A stretch of DNA of 62,335 bases, from the NCBI GenBank assembly GCA_030377865.1, contig JAUCGA010000023.1:1-62335 (forward strand). Direction: 5' to 3'. Origin of the DNA: Anaerolineales bacterium HSG25 (GTDB lineage Bacteria > Chloroflexota > Anaerolineae > 4572-78 > J111). Below the pieces are notes generated by a model. That model searched no databases and was not told the origin of the DNA. It was given only the letters and a program-made list of their open reading frames with translations. A program made the position numbers and the translations under genes. Below are positions 25,541 to 40,700 of the stretch, piece after piece. The first letter of the stretch is position 1. Each line of letters begins with the position of its first letter.

Positions 25541-25575
25541 AAAAGAGGAATAGCTGAAAGCTGTTCCTCTTTTTG
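25541..25575 (+). terminator. Rho-independent terminator of the ATPase unit
   Basis: AGAGGAATAGC / GCTGTTCCTCT stem with one mismatch, A-run before and T-run after, 56 bp past the stop codon. Confidence 0.8.
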
Positions 25576-25619
25576 TTTATCGTATTTCGTTTATTCTTCG
25601 GTAGTGTTGACCTGTTGAC

Positions 25620-25779
25620 TGATAGCCTTGGGCTAAAGCCACAAGGCTAAAAACGGCCTAAATAGCTAGCTTTAGCCTGCTTTAGCTATCAGCATCGGGA
25701 TTTATTCCGATGTGTCATCTTGTGCAGTTGGCGCGCTGGCTTCCAGCCGACATGCTGGCTGGAAGCCGACGCTCCGTTC
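25620..25779. repeat. Palindromic repeats between the plasmid-like block and the giant gene
   Basis: GATAGCC...GGCTAAAGCCACAAGGCT...GCTATC (25621-25690), then GCATCGGGATTTATTCCGATG and GGCTTCCAGCCGACATGCTG with its complement. The segment from TTGTGCAGTTGGCGCG resembles 58081-58140. The last one ends where the giant gene's stop codon begins. Confidence 0.5.
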
Positions 25780-28700
25780 CTAACTACTTCCGAGCCGCGG
25801 AATATCAACCACCGAGCGTACAGCATCACGGGGACTACTCCCCGTCACGCTCAGGCCATGCAACTCGGCCCGATTGTTCGTCTCATCGCTTTCGCTGACA
25901 AGCCCAGCACTACCCCGCTCCGGCGACCATGTATCCACATACAGATACAGGTCACTCGTTCCGGCGGCGAACTGTCCAGACCAGATGGTATGATCCGCCG
26001 AGAAGTTACCCGCAGTCGAAGTCAGAGTCACACTCTCACCCGGATTTAGGCCACCGGTGACATGCCATGCTAAACCGTAACATGGGGTTAGGGTACACAG
26101 TTCATTCCAGATGGCGTTGCCTTCAGCTGGCTCACTGGAGGGATTGATAAACAGATCGACCCAGAAACTATCGGCGCGGGCCGTACCTTGATTGGTCACA
26201 ACCACAGTAATCAACACCTCATCCGCGGTGGTAAAACTACTCTGATTCGGGGTCAGGCTGAAACTGCCGCTCAAATCCGGGGCATTACTAACCGGCACCG
26301 ATGTTGCTGTTGGTGTTGAAACAGGATTCGACCTGATGATAATCGGTAGGTATAGGACCGGTTTGTTGAACAAGGCGAACTGTCCCGGCGCTTGACAAAC
26401 GGTCAAACTCAACTGATTGGCTTCCGTATCGACCACACTATTGGTCGGCGGAGTACAGGTCGCCGTGGCCGGAACCCACTCCGAACCATTCCACATCATT
26501 AGGGTCAGGGTGCTGTCAACCTGACTGCTGTCGTAACCTACGATAAACTGCATGGCCTCATTAAGCTGATAGTCGGTCAACAACTGCCCGCCCTGATAGA
26601 ACTCCAGCTTAAAAGCATGGTCAGCAAAGTTATACCCTGCCGGTATGCTTGTTGCTGGTTCGGGTAGGTCGGGCAGTTTGGTGTAGACTAGCACAATCGG
26701 TTCGGTGATGGTATCACTCTGTACAATGAACTGGCTGGTGCTGGCTGTCGGATTTGTGATGGTCAACGTTCCACCGACTTCTGGTTGCAACAGAACCAGT
26801 CCATCGACCACTGTGGTGCTGATGGTACTGCTGTTGTTTGCCAGATTCAGGTCGGTCTGCAAGGGGTCACTACCCACCATGACCGAGTTGACGATGATGC
26901 CGGTCTCGGTTGGACTGACGACGATGGTGCGGCTGACTGTTTCATTGAGGGACAGCGAACCAAGGTCACAAACAATCATAGTTGTACCAGAACATCCCAC
27001 ATCGCCTGACAATAAACTCACGCTGACGGGCAAGCTGTCCGTAATTGTAACGTTGTTTGCCAAACCCGGGCCGTTGTTGGTCACCACAATGGTATAGCTC
27101 AATGGTTGATTAACAACCGTTGGGTTCATGTTGGTCAACTTGCTAACCGCCAACTCGACCTCATTCGTAACCAACTCTGTCACCATGACCACTGTCGTAT
27201 CAGTCATGACACTGCTGTTATTCGTAGCCGTGACCACCACAGTGTAGACTCCCGACAAGGCGTAGGTATGGCTAGGCTCACCACCGCTTCCGGTGTTACC
27301 ATCACCAAAACTCCAGCTAAAGGTGACAGGTTGCCCACCCGTTACCGTCGCCGTAAAGCTGGTCGGGAAGCCGAGCGTTGTCGGGCCGTCGTTGATGACG
27401 ATTAGCTCGGTAATCGTTGTCGAGTCGTTGTCCAGAATATAGAGCGTGGTACTGTATGTTCCGGCCAAAACCGCTCGTACCGGACTGCTCAGGCTGACGG
27501 TGACATGCTCTGTCGGCTCGATTAAGGTATCGTCGATAATCGTTATTGGCACGGTCAGTTCGGTCAAACCCGCCGTGATGTTAAGAGTACGGTTAACCGA
27601 CTCATAATCCTGACCCTTAACAGCTGAACGTCGGCGGGCCGATGTCGAATCGTCGGTGGCGATATTGACCGTCACTGTATCAGTCACCGGACTACCGAGT
27701 TTGACCGTCAGCATGGCCTGTCCGACCCCCTCATCAACCGTGTAGCTGGTTGTCGAGAACTGAATCGTCGGGATGGTAAAACCAGTAATGGTGACAACCG
27801 TTTGATTGGTTGCGCCCAGCGTGGCGTTCGTCGCGCCGGTCAACAACAGGCCAAACCGTTCATCCGGCTCAGTTAAAGTATCGCTCAGAATCGGCACCGT
27901 AATCGTCAGACTGGTTGTACCCGGTGGGAAGGTCAGTGTTCCGCTGATGGGCGAGTAATCTAACCCCGGCATGGCCGAACCGGGACTACCAATCGGCAAA
28001 CCTGCAACCGTGCTGTACGGTACCGTTACGGTCAGGCCGGAAACAGCACTGAGGTCAACCTGAATCGTAACCATGTCCCCTTCGTTAGCCGTGATCGCGG
28101 CACTACTGACATTAACCGCAACCGGTGGGTCATCATCGGTAATCGTGACTATCGTTTGGCTATTCCCAAAGATGACCGCATTTCCGGCGTTAATTAAGCT
28201 GACGCTGAAAGTTTCGTTGGCTTCATCGAAAGCATCCGGCAGTATCGACACCATGAACGTCTGAAGTGTTATCCCCCCGGAACTGCCAACCGGCGAAGGT
28301 GCAAAGGTCAATATGCCACTAATACCTGTGTAATCACTACCGCTCATGGCCGTCTGATTCGCTGTGCCATAACTGACCGTAATCGGCTGACTACTGGTCT
28401 GATTCAGAGTTACGATAATCATCACTTGTCCACTGGACTCATCAACTGTTATACTGCTACTTGCCAAACTCAGTTGTGGTGAGTCAGCAATCGTATCATC
28501 ATTGACGATGGTCAGAGTCGCGGTGGCCGGAATACCAAGTGTGCCATTATTCGGGCTAGAGAGGGTCAGGTTGACCGTCTCATCCGGCTCGACCACACTG
28601 TCATTGTTGATATCGACCATGAAGCTACGGTTGGTTCCACCGCTCGGCGTAAAGATTAACGTGCCACTAGCTGATAGATAATCCTGCGTCGCTCCGACCA

Positions 28701-31700
28701 AAGCGGAACCATCACTGGTCGCATAGTTGACCGTCACCGTTAGACTCGGTGCTTTGCTCAGAGTTACCTCGATGGTGGCTGGCCCATTATCTTCGTCGAC
28801 GCTGTAGGTCGTCTGAGCAAACTGGACTGTCGGCGCGTCATCATCCACAATCGAGATACTGGTTTGACTCGGATTGCCGAGCGTGGCGTAGACCGGATTA
28901 CTCAAGGCCACCATCACTGTTTCGGTGGCTTCTTGTATCGTATCGTTCACAATCGGGACGCTAAAGGTCGCGCTGATTGCTCCGGCTGGAATGGTCAGCG
29001 TACCGTTTGTGGTGGTGTAATCGGTTCCGGCAGTGGCCGTGCTTCCGGTGGTGATAGTACTGTAATCAACCGTCACTGCCACTGGATAGGTAATGCTGAG
29101 GGTGGCAGTCATCATGACCGTATTAACCGTCTCGCTGACCGTCTGACTGGCATTCAAACTCACCGTCGGCAGGTCGTCATCCACAATGGTAATCGGTGCA
29201 TCTTCATCGCTAACGACTAAAACAACATAGGAGTCGCCGCTGATTAGACGCAAGTTGTTTAACTCTATCTCGAAAGCTTCTGGCCCTTCTAGCCGACTAT
29301 CTTGCAGAATCGGTATGGTAAAGTAGACCTCTGGAGTAGCCGCCGAAAGGGTCAACGTTCCAGTTTGAACGGTGTAATCTTGCCCCTCAATAGCCGAGTG
29401 GGCGATGGTATAGTAATCAACCTCTACCGTCTGATCCGTCGCGCCCCACATGGTAACGGTAATCATGACTGTACCGCCACCTTCATCAACCGTGTAGGCC
29501 ACAGCTCCGGTGGTCGGGAAGTCAGGATGATTGACCCCAACCTGCAAGGTCGGCGGGATGGGCGGGATGGGAGATGATTCATTCTCTACGATAGTCATGG
29601 TGGTGGGTAAGGGATCTGTGGCAATGGTCGCATTGGTGGCATCGCTCAGTTGGATGTTGACAGTTTCGTTCCCTTCATAGATAAGATCATCAGTGATAGG
29701 AATGGAGAAGGTCTGTTCGGTTACACCGGTGGTGAAGGTCAAGGTGCCTGTACCCGTTGGATTGTCGTAGTCACTACCCAACGAGGCCGAACCGTTTGCC
29801 ACCGTATAATTAACCGTAATTTGGCTGGTTGAGGTCACATTCAACTGTACGGTAACGGTCAACGTGGCTCCCGTGTCGTCTTCAGCGATGCTGTATGGCT
29901 CGTTAGCAAAGCTCAAGATTGGATACTTAATGGTTAGGGTTTGGGTCGCGGCATCGTTACTACTCTTGATATCGGTAGGTGTGGTTTTGGTGATACGGGC
30001 CACATTGGTGATAACTGTACCCGGCGCGCCAGTGGCCTTAGCCGTTATCTGCAACGTTTCAACCGTACTTGTCACGGTGAAACCATCCCACACACCTGTG
30101 CCATCGTTGTAAGCTCCAGCACTGGCGACATGACTGATGTAGGTCATGCCAGCCGGTATCGAATCACTAATCACCACCGCCGCATCATCCAAACCCAAAC
30201 TGGCTACATTTTTGTTGACGCTGATCGTGTAGACCACATTCTCGAATTGGGAGGGAGTGGCCTTATCTTGTGCCTTTGTGATTCTAATATCCGTCGCTTC
30301 AACCGAAGCCGTGACTACCGCCGTTGGCCCATTATTAGCCAGATTGGTATCCGTCGCGATGACTGTATTGTGGAAGGTGATGCTGGCACTGTTGCTAATC
30401 AAGCCAGTTTTAGTACCGTCATTAATCATGACAAAGGTAATGTATTCGGTGTTGGTGAAGTTATTAAAGGTACAAACCAAGGGGGATGCGGATAGCGTAC
30501 ATGTGCCACCGCCGGTGGTTTGACTGATAACGCCCGTCACCAAACCAGCCGTTGTTTGGGTGTAGATATCCGTAACTACAACCTGACTAGCCGTATCATT
30601 GCCCGGCCCGTTGGTAATAGTAATCGTAAAGGTAATCGGTTTTCCCGGTAAAACTGTTGCCGAGCCGATTCGTTGCTTGCTGACCTGCAACTCCGCCGTC
30701 GGGATTCGCACCGTCGTGCTAATAGTCGTTGTTGGCCCGTTGTTGCCCAGATCACTATCGATCATCGTAATGTTGCCACTCGCGGTTATCTGAGCCGTGT
30801 TGGTGACAGTATTGGAGAAACTGCTACCGGTGGTCAGGACAACGGTGATTATCTCGGTATTCGTGAAACTGCTAAAGGTACAGGTAATCGGCGAACTACC
30901 CGTACTGCATAAGCCATTACCCGTCACACTGGTGACAGTTATCGCCCCGCTGGTGAAGGTATCGGTGATAATCACATCGGGTGAATCCGGCCCATCGTTG
31001 GTAATCGTTACGGTATAGGTAATCTGCCCACCAGAGTAGACCACGCCCGTGCCAACTCGCTGTTTGCTGATTTGCAACTCCGCTTCGGGATAACGCACGG
31101 TCGTGGTGATGTCGGTACTGCTGTTGTCAGTCGGATTATCGGTCATGGTGATGCCACCGGCCACCGTGATGAAGGCCGTATTGGTCAACGTACCGGAGAA
31201 GCTACCCGTCGTCATGACCATGGTAATCGTCTCGGTGTCGGTAAATTCGGTGAAGTTACAAACCACCGGCCCCGTGCCGCTACATGTTCCGCCTCCGGTG
31301 GTACTGCTGATAATACTCGTCACAGTGCCGGTGAAGGTATCGGTGATGACCACATTGGGATCGTCCGGCCCTTCATTAGTAATCGTAATGGTGTAAGTGA
31401 TCGACTCACCGGCAAAGACGCTGGCCGGACTGACTCTCTGTTTGCTGACCGACAGTTCCGCAGTCGGGTAGCGCACCGTAGCCGTGATGTCGGTACTCGT
31501 GTTGTTGTTCGGATTCGTATCGGCCGCGGTCAAACCAGCCGTAAAGCTGATTTGGGCGGTGTTGGTAAAGGTGTTCGAGAAACTACCAGTCGTCATGATG
31601 ACGGTGATGGTCTCGGTGTTGGTCAAACTGGCGATGGTACATGTGACCGGCCCGGTTCCGGCGCATGTTCCGGTGCTGGTCGAACTGATAATACTGCTGA

Positions 31701-34700
31701 CTGTGCCACCCGTAAAGGTGTCGGTGATGACCACGCCGACCGTATCTGGCCCGTCATTGGTTATGGTGAGTGTATAAGTAATCTCCTGACCAGCCAACAC
31801 GTCGCCCGAACCGACACGCGCTTTGCTGACCGACAGTTCCGCGGTCGGGAAGCGCACCGTCGTGGTGATGTCATTACTCGTGTTGTTGCCCGGATTCGTA
31901 TCCGCCGCGGTCAAACCAGCCGTAAAGCTGATTTGGGCAGTATTGGTGAAGGTATTCGAGAAACTACCAGTGGTCATGATCATGGTGATGGTTTCGGTGT
32001 TAGTCAAACTGGCGATGGTACATGTGACTGGCCCGGTTCCGGCACATGTTCCGGTGCTGGTCGTGCTGATGATACTGCTGACTGTGCCACCCGTAAAGGT
32101 GTCGGTGATGACCACGCCGACCGTATCTGGCCCGTCATTGGTTATGGTGAGTGTATAAGTAATCTCCTGACCAGCCAACACATCGCCCGAACCGACACGC
32201 GCTTTGCTGACCTGCAAATCAGCCGTCGGATACCGAACGGTGGTGGTCACTTCGTCGGTGTCATCAACCGGATCGGTATCAATGGCTAACACACCTGTAG
32301 CAAAGCTAACCGCCACTGTGTTGGTCAAGGTGTCACTGAAACTACCCGTCGTCAAGACGACTGTAATCGTTTCGGTGCCGGTAAAGCCACTAATCGTACA
32401 TGTAATCGGCCCACTGCTGGCACATGATCCGGCGCTAGTCGAGCTAATCACTCCGCTAACCGTGCCAGTATAACTATCGGTGATGACCACATCGACTGCG
32501 TCGGTGCCGCTGTTAGTCAGGCTAATGGTGTAGGTTACCGACTGACCGGCGACCACCTCACCAGAGCCGACGCGTTGTTTGTCGATTTCTAGCTCGGCTA
32601 CCGGATAAACCACCGTATTGGTCACGGTAGCGTAGGTTTCAGTTGGCACTTCGGTGCTGGTGATGCTGGCTGTGTTGGTCAACAAAGCCCCACTGAGGAT
32701 GTTGGTATTGGTTACAACCGCGACATAGCTCAGGGTGATACTGGTTGATGGGGTCAGCGTGCCGATGTCCCAAGCCAATACTGGATTGGCCGTTATGTTG
32801 GCCCCCGTACCACTAATTGACGCGTAGGTCAGGCTAATTGGCATGGTATCGCTGACCGTTGTTGTGGTTGCCGTCAGACCCCCACTGTTTGTCACGACAA
32901 TGGTGTAGGTAATCTGATTGCCCGGTAGCAATCGCCCGCCGGTGTAGGTAGAGCGTTTGGTGATGCTCAGTACTGTGTCATCCACACTCAAACCGACTGA
33001 GGCCGTGTTGTTGGTCGTATCGCTATCAACCGTAGTCATGGTGATGATGGCCGTATTGGTGAAGGTATCGGGGATGCTCATGGTCGTGCTGACTGTGCCG
33101 ACGATGGTAATCATGCCGCTGTCACCCAAGGCCAGATTCGCTACCGAGAAGACATAACTCGGCGTGATTTCGGTATCGGTGATGGCCGCGCCATTGCTGG
33201 TACTGCTGGTCACACTGGTCACATTGATACTGACTGGCACGGTGTCGGTCAGCATGATATTGCTAGCCACCCCGCCCGTACCACTAGCCGTGAAGCTGAT
33301 ACTGTAGGTGATGGCCGTACCCCGCGCCACCATACCACTCGGATTCACAGATTTGCTGACTTGCAAGTCAAGTTCGTAATCACTTTCATAATAACCGGCA
33401 TCATAACCACCACCCAAGGGGCGAGTATTGCCGAAGTAATCGTCGCTTACACCGACATTCGTGCCGATGTCCGAGGCCGCGCTGACGTTGGTCAGGGTGT
33501 AGCTGGTGGTGTCGTAGAAGGCCGGATTGCCGGTGACGCTACTGCCACCGCGGTTGACGGTGCTGGTATTGGTGATATTGTTGGTTAAACCAGCGAACAG
33601 GTTGTGATTCTCATTAACCGTGCCGTCATTGGCTATGCCGGTGGTGTAGCTGGCGATGATACTATTGGTGATGTTAAGCGTACCATCAGCGACATAAATA
33701 GCTTGCCCACTGCCAACTGTCGGGCTGGCTATGGTGGTGTGAATTATGGCGGTGGTATCAGTGCCACCATCATCCCTATGTTCCATATAGATGGCTTGTC
33801 CTTGGTTGGTCGCTGAGTTGCCAGCTATTAAGCTATTGACGATACGACTATTGACAGCACCAGTAAAACCCCATATATACAGCCCGCCGCCGTTCATACC
33901 AGCTATATTGCCCATCACCACACTGTTGGTCAGATAGGCACCCTCATCAATCTTCAGCCCGCCGCCGGAACCAGTAGCAGTATTGCCACTCACCGTACTG
34001 CCCGTTAGGTACGCATCAACATAAACAGCCAGCCCGCCGCCGTCACCTTTAGATGTATTGCTCATCACCGTACTGCCCGTTAGGTACGCATCAACATGAA
34101 CATACAGCCCACCTCCGTCACCACCAGATGTATTGCTCATCACCGTACTGCCCGTTAGGTAGGCATTGCCACCAATAACATGCAGCCCGCCGCCAACGTT
34201 AGTAGCTGTATTGCTCATCACCGTACTGCCCGTTAGGTACGCATTGCCCTTAACATACAGCCCGCCGCCGTCACCAGTAGCAGTATTGCTCATCACCGTA
34301 CTGCGGGTCATGGTGATGGATTGGTTGCTATATATTCCACCACCATTAGCAGAAAGACCACCAGAGACCGCATTGCTATAGATGGTGCTACCACTTATGG
34401 TTAAATTGGCGTTGACATCGACATGAATACCACCGCCCGGGATGTTACTGGTCAGCTTACCATTCGTCACATACAGATTCTCCAGCAACACTGTCGGTGT
34501 GGTCGCGCCTGTTTTGGCAATCGTAATCACCCGACCCGCGCCCAACGCATCCAAGGTGGGGGTGTAGACCGTAGGTTGATAGATGTCCCAATCAGCATGA
34601 GTGTAACCACCTGTCACGGTGATGCTCTTACTAATCGTAATCACCGCGGTATAACCACTGGTCACATTGATTCCAGCACAATACCCGGCCACTTTGACCG

Positions 34701-37700
34701 TACCATTAGCCGAAACCTTGTCAATCGCATCCCGCACCGCTTGCGCGTCGGCACTGCGATAGACCGTGCCGCCATTATCAGCCGTAGCCCAACAGAACGG
34801 CTCCGGTTCCACCGTAAAGGTAGCCATGTTACTTTCGGTTATGGCTCCGGCATAGCTGATGATGGCCGTATTCGTGACCACATCCTCATAGTTGCCATCG
34901 TGGCTGACCACGAAGCTAAAGGTGACATACTCACTGGCCGTCACTTTCCCGGTCCAGCTAATCACGCCGCCGCCAGAGAAGGTGTCGGTCGGCATAATGC
35001 CTATCCAACTTTGGAAGGTACTGCTGATGGGCAGGGTATCGCTAAAGTAAGTCCCGCTGGCATCGACCACCCCGCCATTGCTGATCCCGATGGTATAAGT
35101 CACTTGGCCGTAGCGAGCCACATTGGTTAGGTTGGTCACATCGTTAACCGTTTTGGTCACGCTTAAGACCGCGCTATTGGCCGTCACGCCCGCCTCAGCC
35201 GTGTCGTTGGTTGTATCAAATTGAACATTACTGCTGGTGATTTCAACCGTGTTGGTGAAGCGAGTCCCATCAGCCAAGGTTGAGCTAACCGTACCAGCGA
35301 TGGTAATCGTCGCCACTTGACCGGAGGTTATGTTGGAAACGGTGTAGACTCTTGTGCCACTGCTAACCGTCTCGCTGATGGTCACGCCCGTACTGTTGGT
35401 GTTGGTGGCCGTCACGCTAATGGGATAGGTGTCAGTCATGACGATGCCCCCAATCTCGCCGCCGTTGCCAGCATGGGTAATGGTGATGGTGTAGGTCAAA
35501 ATCCCACCGGCAGCGACCGGATCAGGCGAGGCGGTTTTGCCAATTACCAAATCGGTACTGTAGTTCACCTCGTCATAGCCCGCATCAAAACTGGTGCCAA
35601 GCGCACGCTTTTCACCAAAGTAGTCAGTCGTCACGCCCATATCCCTACCAAGGCTAACCGCCGCGCTGAGGTTGGTCAGGGTGTAGCTGGTGGTGTCGTA
35701 GAATCCAGCGTTGCCGATGATACTACTGCCGCCGCGGGTGATTCCGCCATTTTCGATGGTGGTTACGCCAGCGAACAGGTTGTAATTCTCATTGACTGTA
35801 CCGTTGCCAACCTCAATTCCAGTCGTATAGCTGGCGATAATCGTATTGGTGATATTGGCTATAACATCAGCATGATCTACATAGATCGCCGCATTAGTGC
35901 CCACCGTGGGGTTGGCTATGGTGGTGTGAACGATGTTCATTATTCCAGAATCGAACAAAAATAACGCCTCGCCTTCACCATCAGCTCGATTACCAGCAAT
36001 CAAACTGTTGACGATACTTCCACCTTTCCCCGCATACACGCCACCACCATCAGTAGTCGAAAAATTTTGCAATATCCTACTGCCCGTTATGTACGTACTG
36101 CCATAAACATACAGCCCGCCGCCGTTATAAGTAGTAGTAGTAGTATTGCCACTCACCGTACTGCCCGTTAGGTACGCACTGCCACCAACATTCAGCCCGC
36201 CGCCGTCGCCGTTATCAGATGTATTGCCCACCACCATACTGCCCGTTAGGTAGGCACTGCCACTATCAGCAACATACAGCCCGCCGCCGTCGCCGTCAGC
36301 TGTATTGCTCATCACCGTACTGTTGGTCATGGTGATGGATTGGTTGCTCTGTATCCCACCACCTTGAGAAGTATCACCAGAGACCGCATTGCTATAGATG
36401 GTAGTGCCACTTATGGTTACGTTGGCATCGTTAACATGAATACCACCACCGTGGCTGCTGTTACTGGTCAGCTTACCATTCGTCACCAATAGATTCTCCA
36501 GCAACACTGTCGGTGTGGTCACGCCTGTTTTGGCAACCGTAATCACCCGCCCCGCGCCCAACGCAGACAAGGTGGGGGTGTAGGTGGTCGGATTGTAGGC
36601 TGTCCAATTGGTATGGGTATAACCACCTGTTACGGTGATGCTCTTATTGATGGTAATCACTGCGTTGGCGGACACATCCACGCCGGCACAGTAACCCACC
36701 ACCTTGACCGTGTCGTTAGTGGAGGCCGCGTTAATGGCATCCCGCACCGCTTGGGCATCGGTACTGCTATAAACATTCGTATTGTCAATCGTGGCCCAAC
36801 AGCTAGGCGGCTCTGGTTCCACCGTAAAGGTGGCTACGTTGCTCTCGGTTATGATGCCGGCATAGCTGATGATAGCCGTATTCGTGACCACATCCTCATA
36901 GTTGCCATTATGGCTGACCACAAAGGTAAAGGTTATCGCCTGATCATTCGTGACCATGCCCGTCCACGTAATTTGCCCACTATTGGAGATGGTGCCACTT
37001 GGTCGCTCATCCCAACTCTGGAAGGTACTGCTGATGGGCAGGGTGTCGGTGAACTGCGTGCCAACCGCGTTGCCAGTGCCACCATTACTGATGACGATGG
37101 TATAGGTCACATCACCATGATAAGCCACGTTGGTTAGGTCGGTCACATCGTTGACGGTTTTGGTCAAAGTCAGGGCTGGTGTGCCCTCCTCAACCGTAAA
37201 GGTGGCCGTATTGCTGACCGTGGTCGCTTGGGTGGAGCTTATCGTGGCCGCGTTGGTAATCACATCGCCATAATCCCCAATTGTCTGATGATGGCTGACC
37301 ACAAAACTAATGGTGATATACTCACCCGCGGTGACGAGGCCGTTCCATGTTACTTGTTTCGGTGAGCCAGCCGTCGAGACCGCGCCCGATTGGGTAATCC
37401 AACGGCTAAAGGTACTGCTGATGGGCAAGGTGTCAGTCAGGTAGGCGTTGCTGGCATCACCACTGCCACCATTGCTGATGGTCAGGGTATAGGTCACTTC
37501 GCCATGATAGGTCACATCCAGAATCGGGTCGGCAGTTTTGGTGATGGTTAGCACAGGTGGGGCGAGGCCGGGGCTACCGATGTCGAGACCGTTGATACTT
37601 TCGTAGCCGGTGTAGACGGGGGTGACACCGTTTATGGTACTTAAAACCCAGCCATTCTCCACATTGTTATCTATCTCTAGGTCATTTAGATAGATAGATT

Positions 37701-40700
37701 CACCAGAAGGATTCGGCCAGCCACCCGAACCGGAAAGATAAAAGACATCATCAACAGTATTGTCATAGTTGCGGCCAGTATACTCCGTAATATTACGCCA
37801 TAAACTCGCTCGATCTCCAGTCGAAGTATTCGCAAAACCTGCCCAATTGCCAACAGGTATAAGATTAATGCTGTTTCCCCAAGCCGCTTTAAACTCAGAG
37901 GTGATAACCTCATCAACATTAAACAAAACTGCACTTCCACTGGCAGGTACTAGTCCGCTGGTAATATTAGCTGTGTTAAGAGCCGAGTAATCATCATCAT
38001 CTAAGACGTAGCCACTCAAATCAATCGCTGTGTTGCCTATGTTATATAGTTCGATCCATTCCCATTCAAAATTCGTATCAGGACTAGCCGGATCATACAT
38101 AATCTCCGTAATCAACAACGGCGAGACCCGCGTCGTGGTAGTGTAGGCATCGCTATTGGTGTCGGTATCAACGCTGGTCGTGCCGATGGTAGCCACGTTG
38201 GTAATGGTCACATAACCACTGACCGAGCCGGCTACCTGTCCGCTCACGGTGATGATCCCCATGTCGCCCACGCCCATGTCCTGCACATCCCACAGATAGA
38301 TACTGGTTCCGTTTCGAGTAATCGACAAACCACTGCTAATCACGCTGAGGTTGGTCAGCGAGGTCGGAATCGTGTCGGTAATCTGTACGCCCAAGGCCGT
38401 GCCCGCGCCTTCGTTGGTAAAGGTCAGGGTATAGGTAATCGTATCGCCCAAGCCGACATAATGGGTCGGGGTAACAGATTTGCTCATCACCAGATCAACC
38501 TCATTGCTGACCGTGATGACCACCGTATCGCTGATGGTGGTCATCACTTCGGTGCTGGTGACCCAAGCAGTATTGCTGATGAGGGTATCATGGGCCACAT
38601 TACTATTGACCGTGACTGGCATAGTCAGGGTGATATATTCGCTACTGGTAATCGTCAAGCCGGTTGCCAAAGTGGGCAGGTCAGCTTGCGAGGAGGCCAA
38701 GGTTGCCCCACTCTGGGCCGGAATCAGAGTCACCGGCCCGGCAAAGGTCAAACCGGTGGGCATGGTATCAGAAATAGCCGCGCCGGTAGCGTCCACCAAA
38801 CCGCCATTAGAGACGACAATGGTGTAGGTAATTAAATCGCCCATGCTTGGGGTGTCGTCGTTGACGGTTTTGGTCAAAACCAACGAGGGGCCAAGCACAA
38901 CAATATTAAAGGTTTTTGTGTCGCTTAACGGATTCAAGACGAAGCCAGTAAAACCTTGGTCGTTGATGGTCACAGTGGCCGTATCGGTGCCGATGAATCC
39001 GGCGTTGCTGGTGTAGGTCAGAGCCGGACTGTAGCTCAGGGTATTGTTGATCTGCATGGTCGTGCCGGTCATAACCACGGTGGCCGTGCCATCGCCGCTG
39101 ACATTGGAGACTCCATTGGTCACGCTGTTATCAAGTTCTAGTGTTCCGCTGTTGACGGTCAAGGTGACCACCACATCACTCAAGTCGGAATCAAGGTCAA
39201 GCACGGCCACATCAGTAATCACCAATGGTTGGCCGGTATCGACGGTACGGTCGGCGGGCGCGGTGTTGGTGATAAGGTCGATAAAGCCTATCTGTACATT
39301 TGCGGAAGCGGAGGGGGTGTTGTCGCCGAAGAAGATGAGATTCGGGGTGTTATAGACAATGCCTGTAACCGGATTTGCCAGCAACGCGGCCTGATAGTTC
39401 CGCAGACTGCCGCTGAGAATGTTGGTGTTGTTGGCATTGAGGCTATAGGCCGCGCCAGAGATGGTCAGTTGATAGGTGATCATGTCAGTCGAGGTATTAA
39501 AGACCACCGATTCGCCATGCGTAAACAGGGTGCCAGTTGGTGGTTCAGATGTGCCGGAGTTCTGCGCCCAAATCTGGTCTGTCCAGAAGCCTAGCTCAAT
39601 CGCCATGAGATCGTCGCCCACCACCAGAACACTGAATCCGGCTCGGTCATCGCTCGCATGGGTTTCAGCATTTACTTTAGCCGAGAAGCGAAGCGCGTAT
39701 CCTTCATCACGAGTCAAAACGGTGGTGTAAGTCGGCGGTGAATGGAAATAACCAGCATAGGTGGCAATATTACCAGTGGTACTTAACACGGTCTGTCCAC
39801 CACTGGTCGAGCGATCAGCCGAGCCTAATGTTTCGGTATAGAAGTTGCCTTGTACCTCCGGTTCGGTGCCAAGGCTGGCATCGTACCAAGCCGTGGTTTG
39901 TCCAATGGTCGGCACATCGTTGGTTGGTGATACAACAAGCGTTACCGTCGCCGTAGCCACCCCACCATTGCCATCACTAACGGTATAGGTGAAATAGTCT
40001 GTCCCCGCAAAGCTGGTGGCGGGACGATAACCAAAGGTGCCTGTATTGTTAAAGGTCATCAAAACCCCATGAGATGGGCTAACCGCCACCGTCGCCACCA
40101 GCGTATCCCCATCAGGATCAGTGTCGTTAGGCGTAATGACACCCGTTGAGGTATTAAAGACGATGATATCCTCTGTCGTAGTGTAGGTATCATCCACCGC
40201 CACCGGCTGTTGAGTCACCGTAAAGACCGCCTCGGTAGAGATGCTAATAACCGTGTTATACTCAAACTCAGCATCATTGGTAATCACATCCCCATAATCT
40301 TTGGTATGGCTGACCATGAAGCTAACGGTAATTGCCTCACCGGCGGTGACGAGGCCATCCCATGTTATTTTACCGCTCGATTGCGTGGCTCCGTTCTGTT
40401 GGACAAAACTATCGAAGGTAGTACTGGTCGGCACGGTGTCGGTCATGTAAACCGGATCGGCATCAATCGTACCATTATTGCTCAAGACCAAGGTATAGGT
40501 GACAGCGCCATGATAGGTCGTGTTGGTATACGGATCAACCGATTTGGTGAGGGTCAACTCGGCAGTACCGCTGACCATAATCGCCATCTCTGCGGTGTTA
40601 TTATTGGTGTCCGTATCAACTGTCGTGGTCGTAATCTCCACCGTATTGGTGAAGGTTCCGGCGGTCAGCGGATTGCTCAATGTACCGACTACGGTAATCA

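Noticed and set aside
31072..32289. 405-codon plus-strand open frame and several others (34423-35130, 35317-35964, 29941-30495) across the giant gene
   Set aside because: They are antisense to a continuous 6010-codon frame with clear domains, and arise from repeated, Thr-rich codon composition. None has a Shine-Dalgarno or recognisable protein.
33950..34340. CRISPR-like array of about 25-bp repeats (CACCGTACTGCCCGTTAGGT) with 35-45 bp spacers
   Set aside because: It is in frame within the giant gene and encodes the repeating YLTGSTVMSNT motif of a beta-helix. Spacers are related to each other and there are no cas genes.
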